A stretch of DNA of 64,000 nt from Phocoena phocoena (GCF_963924675.1 NC_089220.1:115212697-115276696); one strand, 5' to 3'. Positions 1-11,230 are shown, counted from the stretch's first letter. Translations and numbers: made by a program. Notes: generated by a model not told the origin, from the letters alone.

Positions 1-1222
1 TTAAATTTACCAAGGCTTGATTTGTGACCCAAGATATGATCTATCCTGGAGAATGTTCCATGAGCACTTGAGAAGAAAGTGTATTCTGTTGTTTTTGGAT
101 GGAATGTCCTGTAAATATCAATTAAGTCCATCTTGTTTAATGTATCATTTAAAGCTTGTGTTTCCTTATTTTTTTTCATTTTGGATGATCTGTCCATTGG
201 TGAAAGTAGGGTGTTAAAGTCTCCCACTATTTTTGTGTTACTGTTGATTTCCCCTTTATTGCTGTTAGTATTCGCCTTATGTATTGAGGTGCTCCTATGT
301 GGGTGCATAAATATTTACAATTGTTACAACTTCTTCTTGGATCGATCCCTTGATCCTTATGTAGTGTCCTTCTTTGTCTCTTGTAATAGTCTTTGTTTTA
401 AAGTCTATTTTGTCTGATATGAGAATTGCTACTCCATCTTTATTTTGATTTCTCTTTGCATGGAATATCTTTTTCCATCCCCTCCCTTTCAGTCTGGATG
501 TGTCCCTAGGTCTGAAGTGGGTCTCTTGTAGACAGCATATATACGGGTCTTGTTTTTGTATCCATTCAGCCAGTCTGTGTGTTTTGGTTGGAGCATTTAA
601 TCTATTTACATTTAAGGTAATTATCGATATGTATGTTCCTATTCCCATATTCTTTTTGTTTGTGTTTTTTTTGGCGGTACGCGGGCCTCTCACTGCTGTG
701 GCTTCTCCCGTTGCAGAGCACAGGCTCCAGACGCGCAGGCCCAGCAGCCATGGCTCAGGGGCCCAGCCGCTCCGCGGCATGTGGGATCTTCCCGGACCCG
801 GGCACAAACCCGTGTCCCCTGCATCGGCAGGCGGACTCTCAACCACTGCGCCACCAGGGAGCCCTGTATTTAATTTTTGATAGTTTGACTAATATGTGTC
901 TTGGTGTGTTTCTCCTTGGATTTATCCTGTATGGGACTCTCTGCTTCCTGGACATGATTAACTACTTCCTTTCCCATATTTGGGAAGTTTTCAACTATAA
1001 TTTCTTCAAATATTTTCTCAGCCCCTTTCTTTTTCTGGGACCCCTATAATTCTACTGTTGGTGCGTTTAATGTTGTCCCTGAGGTCTCTGAGACCGTCCT
1101 CAATTCTTTTCATTCTTTTTTCTTTATTCTGCTCTGCAGTAGTTATTTCCACTATTTTATCTTTCAGGTCACTTATCCGTTCTTCTGCCTCAGTTATTCT
1201 GCTATTGATCCCTTCTAGAGAA
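1..1222 (-). mobile_element. LINE-1 fragment, antisense, interrupted by a SINE
   Basis: Read on the minus strand, 1222 down to 866 encodes the coiled-coil part of L1 ORF1 (KNSLEGINSRITEAEERISD) and 655 down to 1 encodes the start of ORF2, the endonuclease domain (TLNVNRLNAP, CCLQETHF). The element runs off the left edge of the window. The C-terminal part of ORF1 and the inter-ORF spacer that should lie between the two pieces are not seen; a CHR SINE occupies the gap. At its 5' end the L1 is joined directly to a U6 snRNA copy. Positions 1-300 closely match 23581-23880, part of a second L1 in the same orientation. Confidence 0.9.
665..864 (-). repeat. CHR-type SINE inside antisense L1
   Basis: A tRNA-derived SINE on the minus strand. 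The head (CTCCCTGGTGGCGCAGTGG on the minus strand) is at about 864 and the A-tail, seen as T's, is at 665-672. The pol III A box (TGGCGCAGTGG) and a B-box-like stretch (GGTTTGTGCCC) can be read. I could not find target-site duplications: the two flanks are different parts of L1. Confidence 0.92.
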
Positions 1223-1230
1223 TTTTTAAA

Positions 1231-1334
1231 TATATGGAACGCTTCACGAATTTGCATGTCATCCTTGTGCAGGGACCATGCTAATCTTCTCTGTATCATT
1301 CCAATTTTAGTATATGTGCTGCTGAAGCGAGCAC
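1231..1334 (-). pseudogene. U6 snRNA retrocopy fused to L1
   Basis: On the minus strand 1334 down to about 1231 reads as nearly full-length U6 snRNA: it starts GTGCTCGCTTC at the exact U6 5' end, contains ACATATACTAAAATTGGAA and AGAGAAGATTAGCATGG, and ends TTCGTGAAGCGTTCCATAT. I count about five differences from mammalian U6, all transition-type and mostly at CpG sites. The spliceosomal ACAGAGA box is intact. It lacks the terminal U run and runs straight into L1 ORF1 sequence. That joint is the hallmark of an RNA template switch during L1 reverse transcription, so this is a retropseudogene, not a functional gene. Confidence 0.93.
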
Positions 1335-1739
1335 ATCATCAGATCTTTTATTTTCACAACTGAACTCTGGTGGCAGAAGGAAAAACAACCAGCCTAATTC
1401 TTAATATAATCAGACCTTTTTTTTTTTTTTAAGTAACAGATTTTTTACTACATTTGGCCTAGATATCTGTATAGTTCACTTATGCTTTAGGATCCTTGAT
1501 AATCAGTTGGCATACCTGTGAAACCTTTGAGTAGTTTCTGGACGTTTTAATTTTGTCATGACTTCAGATAGGTTGATTTTAAGCTCAGGTGTATTGAGCA
1601 ACAGAGAAGTCCTAGGACTCAGTAACTATTGCTGTTTTACACTAGAAAAAAAAATATTGTTTAATTGTTGCAACTAGTCAGTCTAAACCATTTCATTCTT
1701 TTCAACAGTATTATTGAAGTATGATATGTAAAACTCTCT

Positions 1740-2060
1740 ACAGATAACATCATTTTGTATATAGAAAATCATGAAGAATCCATGAGTAAACTATTAGAAC
1801 TAATAAATAAGCTTAGCAAGTCAGTATCAGTATACATAAATCATTTGTATTTATATATACTTGCAGGAACAATCTGAGATTGAAATTAAGAAAACAATTT
1901 CATGTATAATAGCATCAAAAAGAATAAAATAATAAATTTAACAAAGGAATTTCAAAACTTATGCTCAGAAAACCATAAAACATTTTTTAAAGAAATTAAA
2001 GATGTAAATAATAAATGGAGACAATTCGTGTTCATCAATTTAAAGAATTAATACATTCCC
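1740..2060 (+). repeat. Old L1 scrap, sense
   Basis: AT-rich sequence such as ATAGCATCAAAAAGAATAAA and AATAAATGGAGACAATTCGT resembles the 3' third of L1 ORF2 (the region encoding the block after the reverse transcriptase). It is strongly diverged and has no open frame. Confidence 0.5.
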
Positions 2061-2137
2061 AACAGTGTATGAGGATTCTAGTTTTTCCAACACTAAGTAT
2101 TGTGTACCTTTTTTGTTTGTAACCATTGTAGTGGGTG

Positions 2138-2426
2138 TGTAGTAGTATCTTTTTTTTTTAATTAATTTATTAATTTTTGGCTGCCTTGGGTCTTCGTTGC
2201 AGTGTGTGGGCTTCTTATCACGGTTGCTTCTCGTTGCGGAGCAGGGGCTCTAGGCGCACAGGCTTCAGTAGTTGTGGTTTGCGGGCTCAGTAGTTGTGGC
2301 TCATGGGCTTCGTTGCTCCACAGCATGTGGGATCTTCCTGGAACAGGGATCGAATCCGTGTCCCCTGCCTTGGCAGGTGGATTCTTAACCACTGCGCCAT
2401 CAGAGAAGTCCCTGTAGTAGTATCTT
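2138..2426 (-). repeat. CHR SINE (long form) with target-site duplication
   Basis: SINE on the minus strand with body at 2152-2412 and the direct repeat TGTAGTAGTATCTT at 2138-2151 and 2413-2426. It carries the GTAGTTGTGG/CAGTAGTTG repeats of the longer CHR form that is also present at 18557 and 45519. Its divergence suggests an older insertion than the short-form copies. Confidence 0.88.
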
Positions 2427-5020
2427 ATTGTGATTTTAATTCACATTTTCCTAATGACATTGATGTTAAACACATTTTCACATGTGTGTTGGCCATTTGT
2501 ATGTTCTTTTTGGTGAAATGACTTTTCAAGTCTTTTGCCTGTTTTTAAATTGGCTTGTTTTCTTACTAATTTATAGAAGTTGATTATATATTCTGATCCT
2601 GAATATATATTCTGAATTATATGTTCAAGTCCTTCATCAGATACACACTTTGGAAATATTTTCTGCCAGTCTCTGGCTTATCATTTACTTAGTTGTTTTC
2701 CTTAATGTGCTGAAGTTTTTATTTCTAATAAAGTACAGTTTATCTGTTTTTTTTCTTCTGTATCTTGTGCTTTTGTTATCATGTCTAAGAATACTTTTCT
2801 AACCCAAGGCACAAAGACTTTCCCCTATATATTTTTTGAGAAGTTTTAGTTCTTCTATTAAGTCTAGGAGCTGTTTTGAGTTAATCTTTGTATGTGGTGT
2901 TAAGTAAGGATCTAAGTTCACTGCTTTGCATGGGGATATGTAGTTGTACCAGCACCAGTTGTTGAAAAGACTGTTCTTACCACATTGAAACTTCTGGACA
3001 CCTTAGCTGAAAACCAGTTGACCACAAATATAGGGGCATACTTCTGGACTCTCAGTTCTCTTTCACTGATCTATATGCCTATTCATATGCTGGACTGTCT
3101 CAATTACTAGAGCTTTATAGTAACTTTTGAAATCGGGTAATCCAAGTCCTCCAACCATTTGCTTCTTTTTCAGAATTATTTTGGCTATTCTAGATCTTTT
3201 GCAGATCTTAATATTAGATTTTAGGGGCAGCATATCATCTTAACAACATTAAGTCTTCTAATCCATGAACATTTATTTATTTAGATGTTTTCATTTAGAT
3301 CTTTATTTATTGAGAGTTTAAAAAATTTCTCTCAGCAATGAGTTGTAGTTTTCAGGGTACAAATCTTACGCTTCTTCCATTAAATTTATTCTTAAATATT
3401 TCATTCTTTTTTGATGCTGTTGTAAATGGAGTTGTGTTCTTAATTTTAGTTTTGGATTGTTCATTCCTAGTGTGTAGAAATAGAGTTGTTTTTTAGATAT
3501 TGATCTTGTATCCTATGACCTTGCTAAAATTTATTCGTTTTGGTAGCTTTTTTTTTTTTCCTAGATCCATTAGGGTTTTCTACTCAGTTAATTATTAATT
3601 ACAAATAAAAACAGTATTACTTTTTCCTTTTTAATCTTTATTCAGTTTTTCTTGCATTCTTGCACTGGCTTGGACCAGTGCAATGCTTAATATAAGAAGC
3701 AGGAGCTAACATCCTTGTTTCCAGTGTTGGGGAAAAAGCATTTATTCCTTCACCATTTAAGTATAATGTTCACCATAGGTTTTTTAGGTCTAGGAAGTTT
3801 ACTTCTTTTCCTAATTTGTTGAGAGTTTTTATTGTGAATAGGTGTTTGATTTTGTCAAATTCTTTTTCTGCATCTATTGAGATGATCAGGTTTTTTTCTG
3901 TTAATATATATTACATTGGTTTTTGGATGTTAAACTAGTCTTGAATTCCTGTGATAAATTGTACTTGATCATGGTTTATAATCCTCTTAATATGTCACCA
4001 AATATGGTTTACTAATACCTTGTTAAAGATTTTTGTATCTATGATCATGAGGGTTCTGTAGTTTTCTTTTCATGTGATATCTTTGGCTTTTACATCAGAG
4101 TAATACTAGCCTCACAAAATGAGTTGGAAGTGTTTCTACTCTTTCTGAAAGAGTTGTGAAGGATTAGTATTAATTCTTCCTTTAAATATTTGATAGCATT
4201 CACCAGTGAAACCGTCTGGGCTTGGACTTTTCACTGTGGGAAGATTTTTATTTATATTTTTCTATCTATTATAGTTCTGTCTAGATTTTATGTTTCTTCT
4301 TGAGTAGGTTTGGTAATTTTTGTCCTCCTCGGAACGTTTTTATTTCCTTTAAGTTGTCTGATTTACTGGCATAAATTTGTTCATAATATTCTCTTATAAT
4401 TTTTAATATCTGTGGGATTCATAGCATTGTCCCCTCTTTTATTTTGGTAGCTTACATCTTCTCTTAATTTCTTACCCTTGTATTTTTTTAAGAATGTGGT
4501 TAAAATTTAATTTTTTTCCAGCTTTATTGAGGTATAATTGACAAATAAATGGTAATATATTTAAAGTGTACAACATAATGATTTGATACATATACATTGT
4601 GAAAGGATTCCAACATTTAAGTTAGTTAACACATCTATCACCTCACATGGTTACTTTTTTGGGTGTGTGAAAAAGCTTAACCTGCTATATTAAGAAAAGA
4701 AAAAAAGCTTAAGGACTACACTCTTCAGTAAGGTAGAACCTTAGGTAATTCATATGAGACTTATCTTCTGGTAAAGGTATTTTAATTTCCCTCTAAGCAC
4801 TGCTTTAACTGCATCTTTTCATTTTTAATATGTTGTATTTTCATTTCATTCAGTTAAAAATATTAAAAAAATTTTTTTCTTGCTATTTCTTCATTGACTT
4901 GGGTTATTTAGGAGTGTGTTTTTTGATTTCCAAATATTTGAGGTTTTCCCAGATTTCTTTGGATTCATATATTTTGGGTCTCTTCTGTTAGATGTGTATG
5001 CATTTATAATTGGTATATTC
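2427..5020 (-). repeat. Old LINE-1 remnant, antisense
   Basis: The plus strand follows, with many changes, the same order of motifs seen in the younger antisense L1 at 20900-22600 (for example CACATGTGTGTTGGCCATTT, GAGATGATCAGG, TCTGGGCTTGGACTTTTCAC). It corresponds to the L1 reverse transcriptase back to the endonuclease-linker region. All frames are broken. The block at about 4505-4665 (AGCTTTATTGAGGTATAATTG) looks like a separate old LINE 3' end inserted in it. Confidence 0.75.
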
Positions 5021-5029
5021 AAAGAAGAA

Positions 5030-5280
5030 ATACATAAATAAATGATAACAGTTGGAGATTTCAATATCCTACTCTCAAAAACTGATAAAACAATTAGAAA
5101 GAGTACAGAGGACTTAAGCAATCCTGTCAGTCAACTTGACCTAGCTGACATCGTAGACTCTCCACCCAGCAACTGCAGACACAGATTCTTTCCAAGCACA
5201 TATGGAACAATTGTCAGGATAGACTATATGCTGGGACACAAAACAAGTTTCAGTACCTTTTAAAAGGCTGAAACTGTACA
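5030..5280 (+). repeat. L1 endonuclease-domain fragment, sense (inverted relative to 2427-5020)
   Basis: The translation from 5042 contains VGDFNILLS and a later RIDYMLGHK, matching the GDFN and RIDxxLG motifs of the L1 ORF2 endonuclease. Its orientation is opposite to the adjoining antisense L1, so the junction near 5020-5030 is an inversion or a separate insertion. Confidence 0.8.
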
Positions 5281-5299
5281 AAGTATGTCTCCAACCACA

Positions 5300-5574
5300 A
5301 CAGAATTACATATAGAGTGGCATAGACATATATACACTACCAAATGTAAAATAGATAGCTAGTGGGAAGCAGCTGCACAGCACAGGGAGATCAGTTTGGT
5401 GCTTTGTGACCACCTAGAGGGGTGGGATAGGGAAGGTGGGAGGGAGACGCAAGAGGGAGGAGATATGGGGATGTATGTATATGTATAGCTGATTCACTTT
5501 GTTATACAGCAGAAACTAACACACCATTGTAAAGCAATTATACTCCAATAAAGATGTTAAAAAAAAAAAAAAAG
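5300..5574 (+). mobile_element. L1 3' UTR and poly-A tail, sense
   Basis: Contains the L1 3' UTR landmarks also seen at 51990-52230 and, reversed, at 20080-20400: ATATACACTACCAAATGTAA, GGGAAGCAGCTGC, AGCTGATTCACTTTG, ACTCCAATAAAGATGTTAA followed by an A-tail at 5559-5573. It may belong to the same element as the endonuclease piece before it, with the middle lost, or be a separate 5'-truncated copy. Confidence 0.85.
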
Positions 5575-5919
5575 ATACCCACAGCAGGTCCATTCTTTGT
5601 CTGGAGCTTGCTTTCCCTTGCTATGAAAGTGGTAAATCCCACAAGCTCAGGGTTTTTCTCCTATAACACCTACTGCACGTGCAGGCATTCATCCTGGGCC
5701 CTTTGCATTGCCTTCACGAGACTTGGGGGCACGGGGAATTGACAAAAACAAACAAGAGTCCCTGACTGCTCCCATAACCCTGAGTGGCACAACAAGGACT
5801 AAAAACGTCTATTGGCTAAATCCAGAGGCCTCTTAAGCTAAAAACCATGGCTGGTTTTAACACTCCACCACTTCCTATTCCTAGGAAGGGTGATTTAGCC
5901 TTTTTTAAATGTCAGTCTC

Positions 5920-6040
5920 CATATATAATATAGAGATACAATGATAGTACCTATTTCACAGAGTTGTAAGGATTGAATGAGTCCATGTAAAGAGCGAGAG
6001 TGCCGTGTAGAAAGTGCTCAATAAATGGTAGCTGTCTAGA
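5920..6040 (+). repeat. MIR fragment, sense
   Basis: Matches the MIR 3' half: TAGTACCTATTTCACAGAGT, GTAAGGATTGAATGAG, AGTGCTCAATAAATGGTAGC. Confidence 0.7.
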
Positions 6041-7243
6041 GACTTTACGTTGGTCTTCCTCTGCCTTTCCCTTGGAGAATTTATTCTCTTTGGCATATTT
6101 ATTTAGACTGCCTCACTTTAAAAGATTCTCCTGTAATTCATAGACATTTTCAGGAGGTTGTTGTCCTACCATTTCATTGAAAACGAGGTCCAGAATTGTC
6201 ATGCTTTCCTCTCTGCCTCTCTTCTGATTTCCCCATTAAGGTTAGGACAGAATTCGAATTCCGTCAGTTGAAAATTGTGAGATTAAACGTATACTCCAAG
6301 GTGAAGGAGATTTTAGGTTAATATTAGGAATGGACTTCTAAAGTTAGAAGTGTCCAACAACAGAATGGGCTGACTCCGGGCATACAGACAGAGGCTTTCG
6401 ACTTGCAGAGCTCTGATTTGCCACTGCTTCATCTGTCCCATCAAGTCCCTGGGGTCTGCAAGCTGTCATAATCTATTACACTGCAGTGAGGACTGTACCA
6501 AACAGATATGCTACCTAATAAGTATTATATCTGTGTGACTTTGGAATTTGTGATGCACGATTTTATACTGTTGTAGTCAAATGAATTGATGAGAGGAAAT
6601 GAACTATAACTTAGTGAATTGAGAAAGGTTATCAGACTTCCCTGGGTATTGCCAAATACAGAGAGCAAACTTTAATGTTAGACTCCAGTTGAAGATCTGG
6701 CTCTTGAACCTCCTGCAGAGCTAAAGGCACACACAGCTCTGCAGTGAGGTCATGATAGTCTGTGGGGCCTATGTTGAGTGTAATTAGGCCCATCCATACT
6801 ATAAACATTATTCCATATTTTGATAAAGTGGGAAAAAATATTGAGGTTTTATCATATATAAGGCTTTTATGTGCAAAGTTCAACAGATGTTGCATGCTGC
6901 TTTCAGAATTAAAGAAAATTACTTGGGCACTGATGTGTCCTTCCGTGAAATGTTTTATTCTTAGCTGTCACACTCCCTGTCCCTTGCCAACAACCATTAT
7001 AGTGACCAGAAAGTCTGCTTGCTCTGCAGTGATGTGTCTTGACTAGTGCCCATTAGTTTTCAGTAGTTACCCCTGGCCTGCATGTTAGCCTTCAGTTTAA
7101 TGGCCTTTTTTATGTTCATTCATTTTATTTTATTTCCCATCGTGGTTTTGTTTATTTCTTTTTTGTTTTTTGTTTTTTCTGTTCTCTTTTTTAAAACCGT
7201 CGTGGTTTGCCCTTCATATTCCCCAATATTTGCACATGACAAG

Positions 7244-7463
7244 ATGTTGCCATCCCAACATTACCTCCCACTTCACTGACCAGTGCCACTACTGACCATC
7301 TAGCACCAGCCACAACTGGACCACTGCCTTCAGCTCCTCGGGATGTCGTGGCCTCCTTGGTCTCTACCCGCTTCATCAAATTGACATGGCGGACACCTGC
7401 ATCAGATCCTCATGGGGACAACCTTACCTACTCTGTCTTCTACACCAAGGAAGGGATTGCTAG
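7244..7463 (+). CDS. NEO1: NEO1 e1: linker and first half of FN3-1
   Basis: First NEO1 coding exon in the window. It encodes the Thr/Pro-rich linker between the Ig domains and the FN3 array ([20 protein letters not shown]) and then the first half of FN3-1, with [10 protein letters not shown], the B-strand tryptophan in LTWRTP and SVFYTKEG. An N-glycosylation site is seen at NLTY. The acceptor is ATGACAAG at 7243 and the donor is TAG|GTAAGTG; the exon begins with two bases of a split codon and ends with AG of an Arg codon completed by e2. An internal AG at 7302-7303 (CCATCTAG) would remove exactly 60 bases in frame, so the linker may be variable. Identification rests on recognising the neogenin protein, and DCC differs strongly in this linker. 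Confidence 0.96.
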
Positions 7464-8934
7464 GTAAGTGCCTGTACGTCTGGAGCTGGTTAGTTGCATC
7501 TTGTCCACCCAAGACCAGCCGTCCCCCCACCCCAACTCTTTACCGTGTAGAATCTCTACCAACTTTCAGAAAATATGATCACCGAGATGACCTAGTTTTA
7601 GGTCATTAAAAGTAAATTCCTAAACAGACTGAAGTCCTGGTATTCTTTCCTGCCTCTCTGGGATGACTTGGGGAGAGAGTTATTTAAGTTAGAAGTATTA
7701 AAATGTAACCAGGGCTACCGTTTTTTCATAAGAGTCAGTCAAGCACAACCCATAGGCTATGTCTTTCTTAGAACTTTCAGATTCTAGAAATTAAGGTAGT
7801 TATTAAAGTAATCTTAATGAATATCTGTCTGTACCCGTACACGGATGTGGGTTGCTGAGCTCTGGGGTGTGGGGGGGGGTGTCTCCTTGATGACACAAGA
7901 GTATTTAGTGACTCATTTTCCTAAAACAGCATTTCATTAAATTTCTGTCCATCTCCACCTCTTTCAGGAACTCACGTTGCTCTCCATTGCTTTTGGAGAT
8001 TCTCTAGAATCACCAGGCTGCTTTACTCCACAGTCTACCTTTGTTTTATCTATCCAACCTTATTTTCCTTTAACCCCAGTTTAGCTCACTTTCTAATGAA
8101 ACCAGTCTAATTCCTGTCACTATGCAGCCTATTTTCCCAGTCTGTTCTCTTCAGTCACTTCCCCCTTGAAAAAAGCGTTTTTCAACTGAAACTAAAATTC
8201 AGTTAATCTTTCTTGGCCCAGACTAAGCCCCATGAAGCCCTCATAAACCTTTCTCTACCTTTTTCAGCACATACAGCTTTTCTCTTGTATGTATGTCTGT
8301 GCCACTGATATTGGCACTTAATTATGATAACACATGATCTAATACTACCATAGTTGTTACTCTTCTGTTATTTTATGTGTATTTGTGTTGTTTTCCCAAC
8401 CAGGTTATAAACTCTTTGGGAGGTACCATGCCACATGCTGACTGTGTACTCTGAATGTTGCTGAGTAGATTCCTTCATTGTGCTGTTACTTCACACCAAA
8501 ATAAGAAAACTAAAATAATCTGTCTTGGTTATGGCCCTAACCCATGAAATAAAGCTTGTATTTCTACAAGGGTGCTTAGATTTGATATATATTGTATTTA
8601 ATACCAGACTGGCAAGTTCAGCAAGTACAGGCACCTTCGTCAAGTCAGTACCCCTTGGTTTAATACTCTTGAGACATCTGAGTGACATAATTTGAGTCAG
8701 ATAGGTGGAGCTGCTCCCAGGGTCATAGAATGTTCATCCGAACACTGCACTGGATGTTTGGGGAGTCACAAAGATAAGGAAACGTAGAGCTAGTCCCAGA
8801 AAGGCAAGATATTACTACCAAACAGAACCTGTCTTAAAATGTTGCCAGTAGGCTTTTAGATCGCATTGCAAACGTCATGGGATTACACAGAAGGAAAAAA
8901 GCTTTTAGTAATTCCTCAGAAGCAAACTTATGTG

Positions 8935-9445
8935 CATCACAGGGCCTTTGCCCTTGTTGTTCCTTCCACCAGAACTGCATTTCCCTCACAAATAACTGTC
9001 TGGCTTCTTGTCTGTCATCCTCAGATGATCCCTTCTCAGGTCTTCCATGACTACCCACCCAGCTTAACCCCTTGGTCACTGTCGCACAGCGGGGCACTTG
9101 GTGGCTTGTTCCCAAGCCAGTTGTTAAATTTTCAGGAAATTTTGCAAACCCAATGACATGGCTCAGTAGTTCAGAATTGGGTAGAGGGAGTATTTACAGT
9201 GAGAAGTGCTACAAACCAGAGCCAGTTGTTAAACATTTACCAGAACATCACTGTAACATACCACCGTATTTTGTTTTTTAGCTTTTGTGTTGTGTTTCTT
9301 CAGAACACTTAATACTCAGAAATTTTCTCTTCATGTTAATGCACTCATGGTGTTTGTCTTGTTCAGTGGAGTATCACCATCACCTGGAACAGAGCCTGGC
9401 TTATAAGTAGCACTACAAGTATAAATAAATACTTGTTAAGTGAGT
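8935..9445 (+). repeat. LINE-2 3' end pieces, sense
   Basis: Positions 8935-9070 resemble the L2 3' region (GGGCCTTTGCCCTTGTTGTT, GATCCCTTCTCAGGTCTTCC), and 9365-9445 the L2 terminus (ACAGAGCCTGGCTTATAAGT, AATAAATACTTGTTAA). Diverged; the part between is not clearly assignable. Confidence 0.5.
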
Positions 9446-9639
9446 AATTCTAATGAATGGAGAAATAATAATTATTCAAGAAATGTTGAGATAATTAACC
9501 TCCATTTAATAGAAGGAATAAAGTTGTATCTCTGTCTTATGTATAATAACAAGTTATAGATGTATCAAGACGTATTTTTAAAACTTCTAAGTGTATTAGA
9601 AGAAAATATAGAAACTATTTTCATCACTTAATGTATCTT

Positions 9640-10380
9640 TTAAAGGAAGACAGAAAATTCAGGAACCATATAGGAGAGATTGACAGAGTTTATTATATAA
9701 CTGTAAAATTCCATGTGATAAAACATAATAAAAAAATCAAATTATCAACTGATAAGCTGGGAAAAAATTTAACATTTGTAGAAGATTGTATTGATATCCA
9801 GTCTATATAAAGAACTTCTACAAATCACAAGTAAAAGACAGATATCTCAAGAGGCAGATGGTATAAGTAGGTGCCTCAAAGAAGTTAGTGGAAAGCCCAT
9901 TAAAGTTCAAAAAAAAAGTTTTCACGATTACTAACAATCTTGGAAATACAAAATGATGAGTTACCATTTTTCACGTGTAAGGCTGGCAGAAATTTTAAGT
10001 TGATAATATCCAGTGTTAAGTGAGCTGAATGTTGAGATTAAATCCAATCTAGGCTCTTGGTGGTAGTATAAGTTAGAGGAGCCTTTGGAGAAGGTGATTT
10101 GGCAGAATTAAAAAAAAAAAAGTTTAATGCACATTCCTTTCAACCCAACAATTACACTTCTAGGTGTCTGTCCTATAGATGTGCCAATATACATACACAT
10201 AGGGCACTCATAAAAAATGTTTATGTAGCATTATTTGTAAGGATTAAAAAAAGGAAACAAAGTAAATGTCCACTGGTAGAGGAATGGGCATATAGTTAAT
10301 ATATGTATATCCATATGAAGTATGATGCAGGAATTTTTTTAATGACTTATATCTATATATTTTGATGTGTATATAAATGC
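9640..10380 (+). repeat. Old L1 (L1M-type) 3' region, sense
   Basis: Resembles an ancient L1 3' region: GATTTGGCAGAATTAAAA, CAACCCAACAATTACACTTC, TAGGTGTCTGTCCTATAGAT, AAATGTCCACTGGTAGAGGA. There is no open frame. Confidence 0.6.
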
Positions 10381-10384
10381 CTAG

Positions 10385-10612
10385 GTCAGTGATTCTCAAC
10401 CAGGGACAGATTTGCCCCCCATCTCCCAGTGGGCATTTGGCAATGTCTGCTGACACTTTTGGTTATTGCAGCTGAGGTGGGAGGGGATGCTTACTGCTGT
10501 CTAGTGAGTAGAAGCCAGAGATGCTGATAAACATCCTACAATGTACAGGACAGCTCCCCCCCCACCCACCAAAACAAAGAATTATCTTGCCCAAAATGTC
10601 AAGATACAGGTC
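10385..10612 (-). mobile_element. MER20-like DNA transposon
   Basis: Matches MER20 (hAT-Charlie group) in reverse: CAGTGATTCTCAACCAGG, ATTTGGCAATGTCTGCTGAC, AACATCCTACAATGTACAGG, AAGAATTATCTTGCCC. It is non-autonomous and has no coding potential. A C-rich tract sits inside (10555-10563). Confidence 0.75.
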
Positions 10613-10799
10613 TACATGCCACCTTTAGGTCTCAGGGTGGAACAGGTTTTAAGGAGGGAGAAAAACTAGGACTTTTAATTATATATACTTTTGTTTGTAA
10701 TGAAAATCTGTCACTTATTAGTGAATCATGTGTTGAAATAAGCAGGGATGATTAATAAATGAAGTTGGAATTGAAAAAATGTAGAAGATAAATTGGCAG

Positions 10800-11230
10800 G
10801 GGCAGGAGGACAGGGCAAGTATATGTGAAGAAAGAGGAGGTGCAAGGAAGATCCAATTTAATTTGTGTTGTTGGAAGGATGGGAAAGTAAGAAAGCTCTG
10901 GCCTAGAGTTTTTGGTCAGAATTAGTAAGAGATTACAATAAAGTGGAAGTTTGGAGCCAAGTGTTGGAATGCCAGTAGGAATTTTGACAGTCAGTTAAGA
11001 AGGGACCATTTTAGACTTCTGAGCAAGTATACACTGTGGTTTTATTAAACAGCTTTTATTAGCAGTACTTGGAGGGCACTGCATAAGATTAGAGAGGAAA
11101 AGCAGTGGAGTCAGGGAGACAGATCAGTAGTAGTTAGGTTGATCTAGGCATGTGGTAGGCCCAGATGAAGATGACAGCAGTGACTTGGAACAGACAATAA
11201 ATCTGGGGAATAGTTCAAAGGAATATTCTT
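10800..11230 (-). repeat. Probable LINE-2 remnant, antisense
   Basis: Purine-rich sequence with the feel of reversed L2 (GAGTCAGGGAGACAGATCAG, AAGATGACAGCAGTGACTTG). Strongly diverged; assignment is tentative. Confidence 0.35.

Larger units (their letters stand above)
1..7243 (+). other. NEO1: NEO1 intron upstream of e1 (3' part)
   Basis: This is the end of the intron that precedes e1; its 5' splice site is left of the window. It holds the U6/L1 chimera with an internal SINE (1-1334), an old sense L1 scrap (about 1740-2060), a CHR SINE (2152-2412), an old antisense L1 (2427-5020), an inverted L1 EN piece and an L1 3' end (5030-5574) and a MIR (about 5920-6040). I see nothing recognisable in 1340-1740, 5575-5920 or 6040-7130. 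The stretch 7140-7230 is pyrimidine-rich and leads to the acceptor AG at 7242-7243. Confidence 0.85.

Noticed and set aside
295..846. Long minus-strand open frame of 183 codons
   Set aside because: It is a chance fusion of SINE sequence with the start of L1 ORF2. It has no promoter and is not a host gene.
1018..1299. Minus-strand open frame starting MIQRRLAWSLHKDD
   Set aside because: The first residues are translated U6 snRNA and the rest is L1 ORF1 coiled coil; it is a by-product of the chimera.
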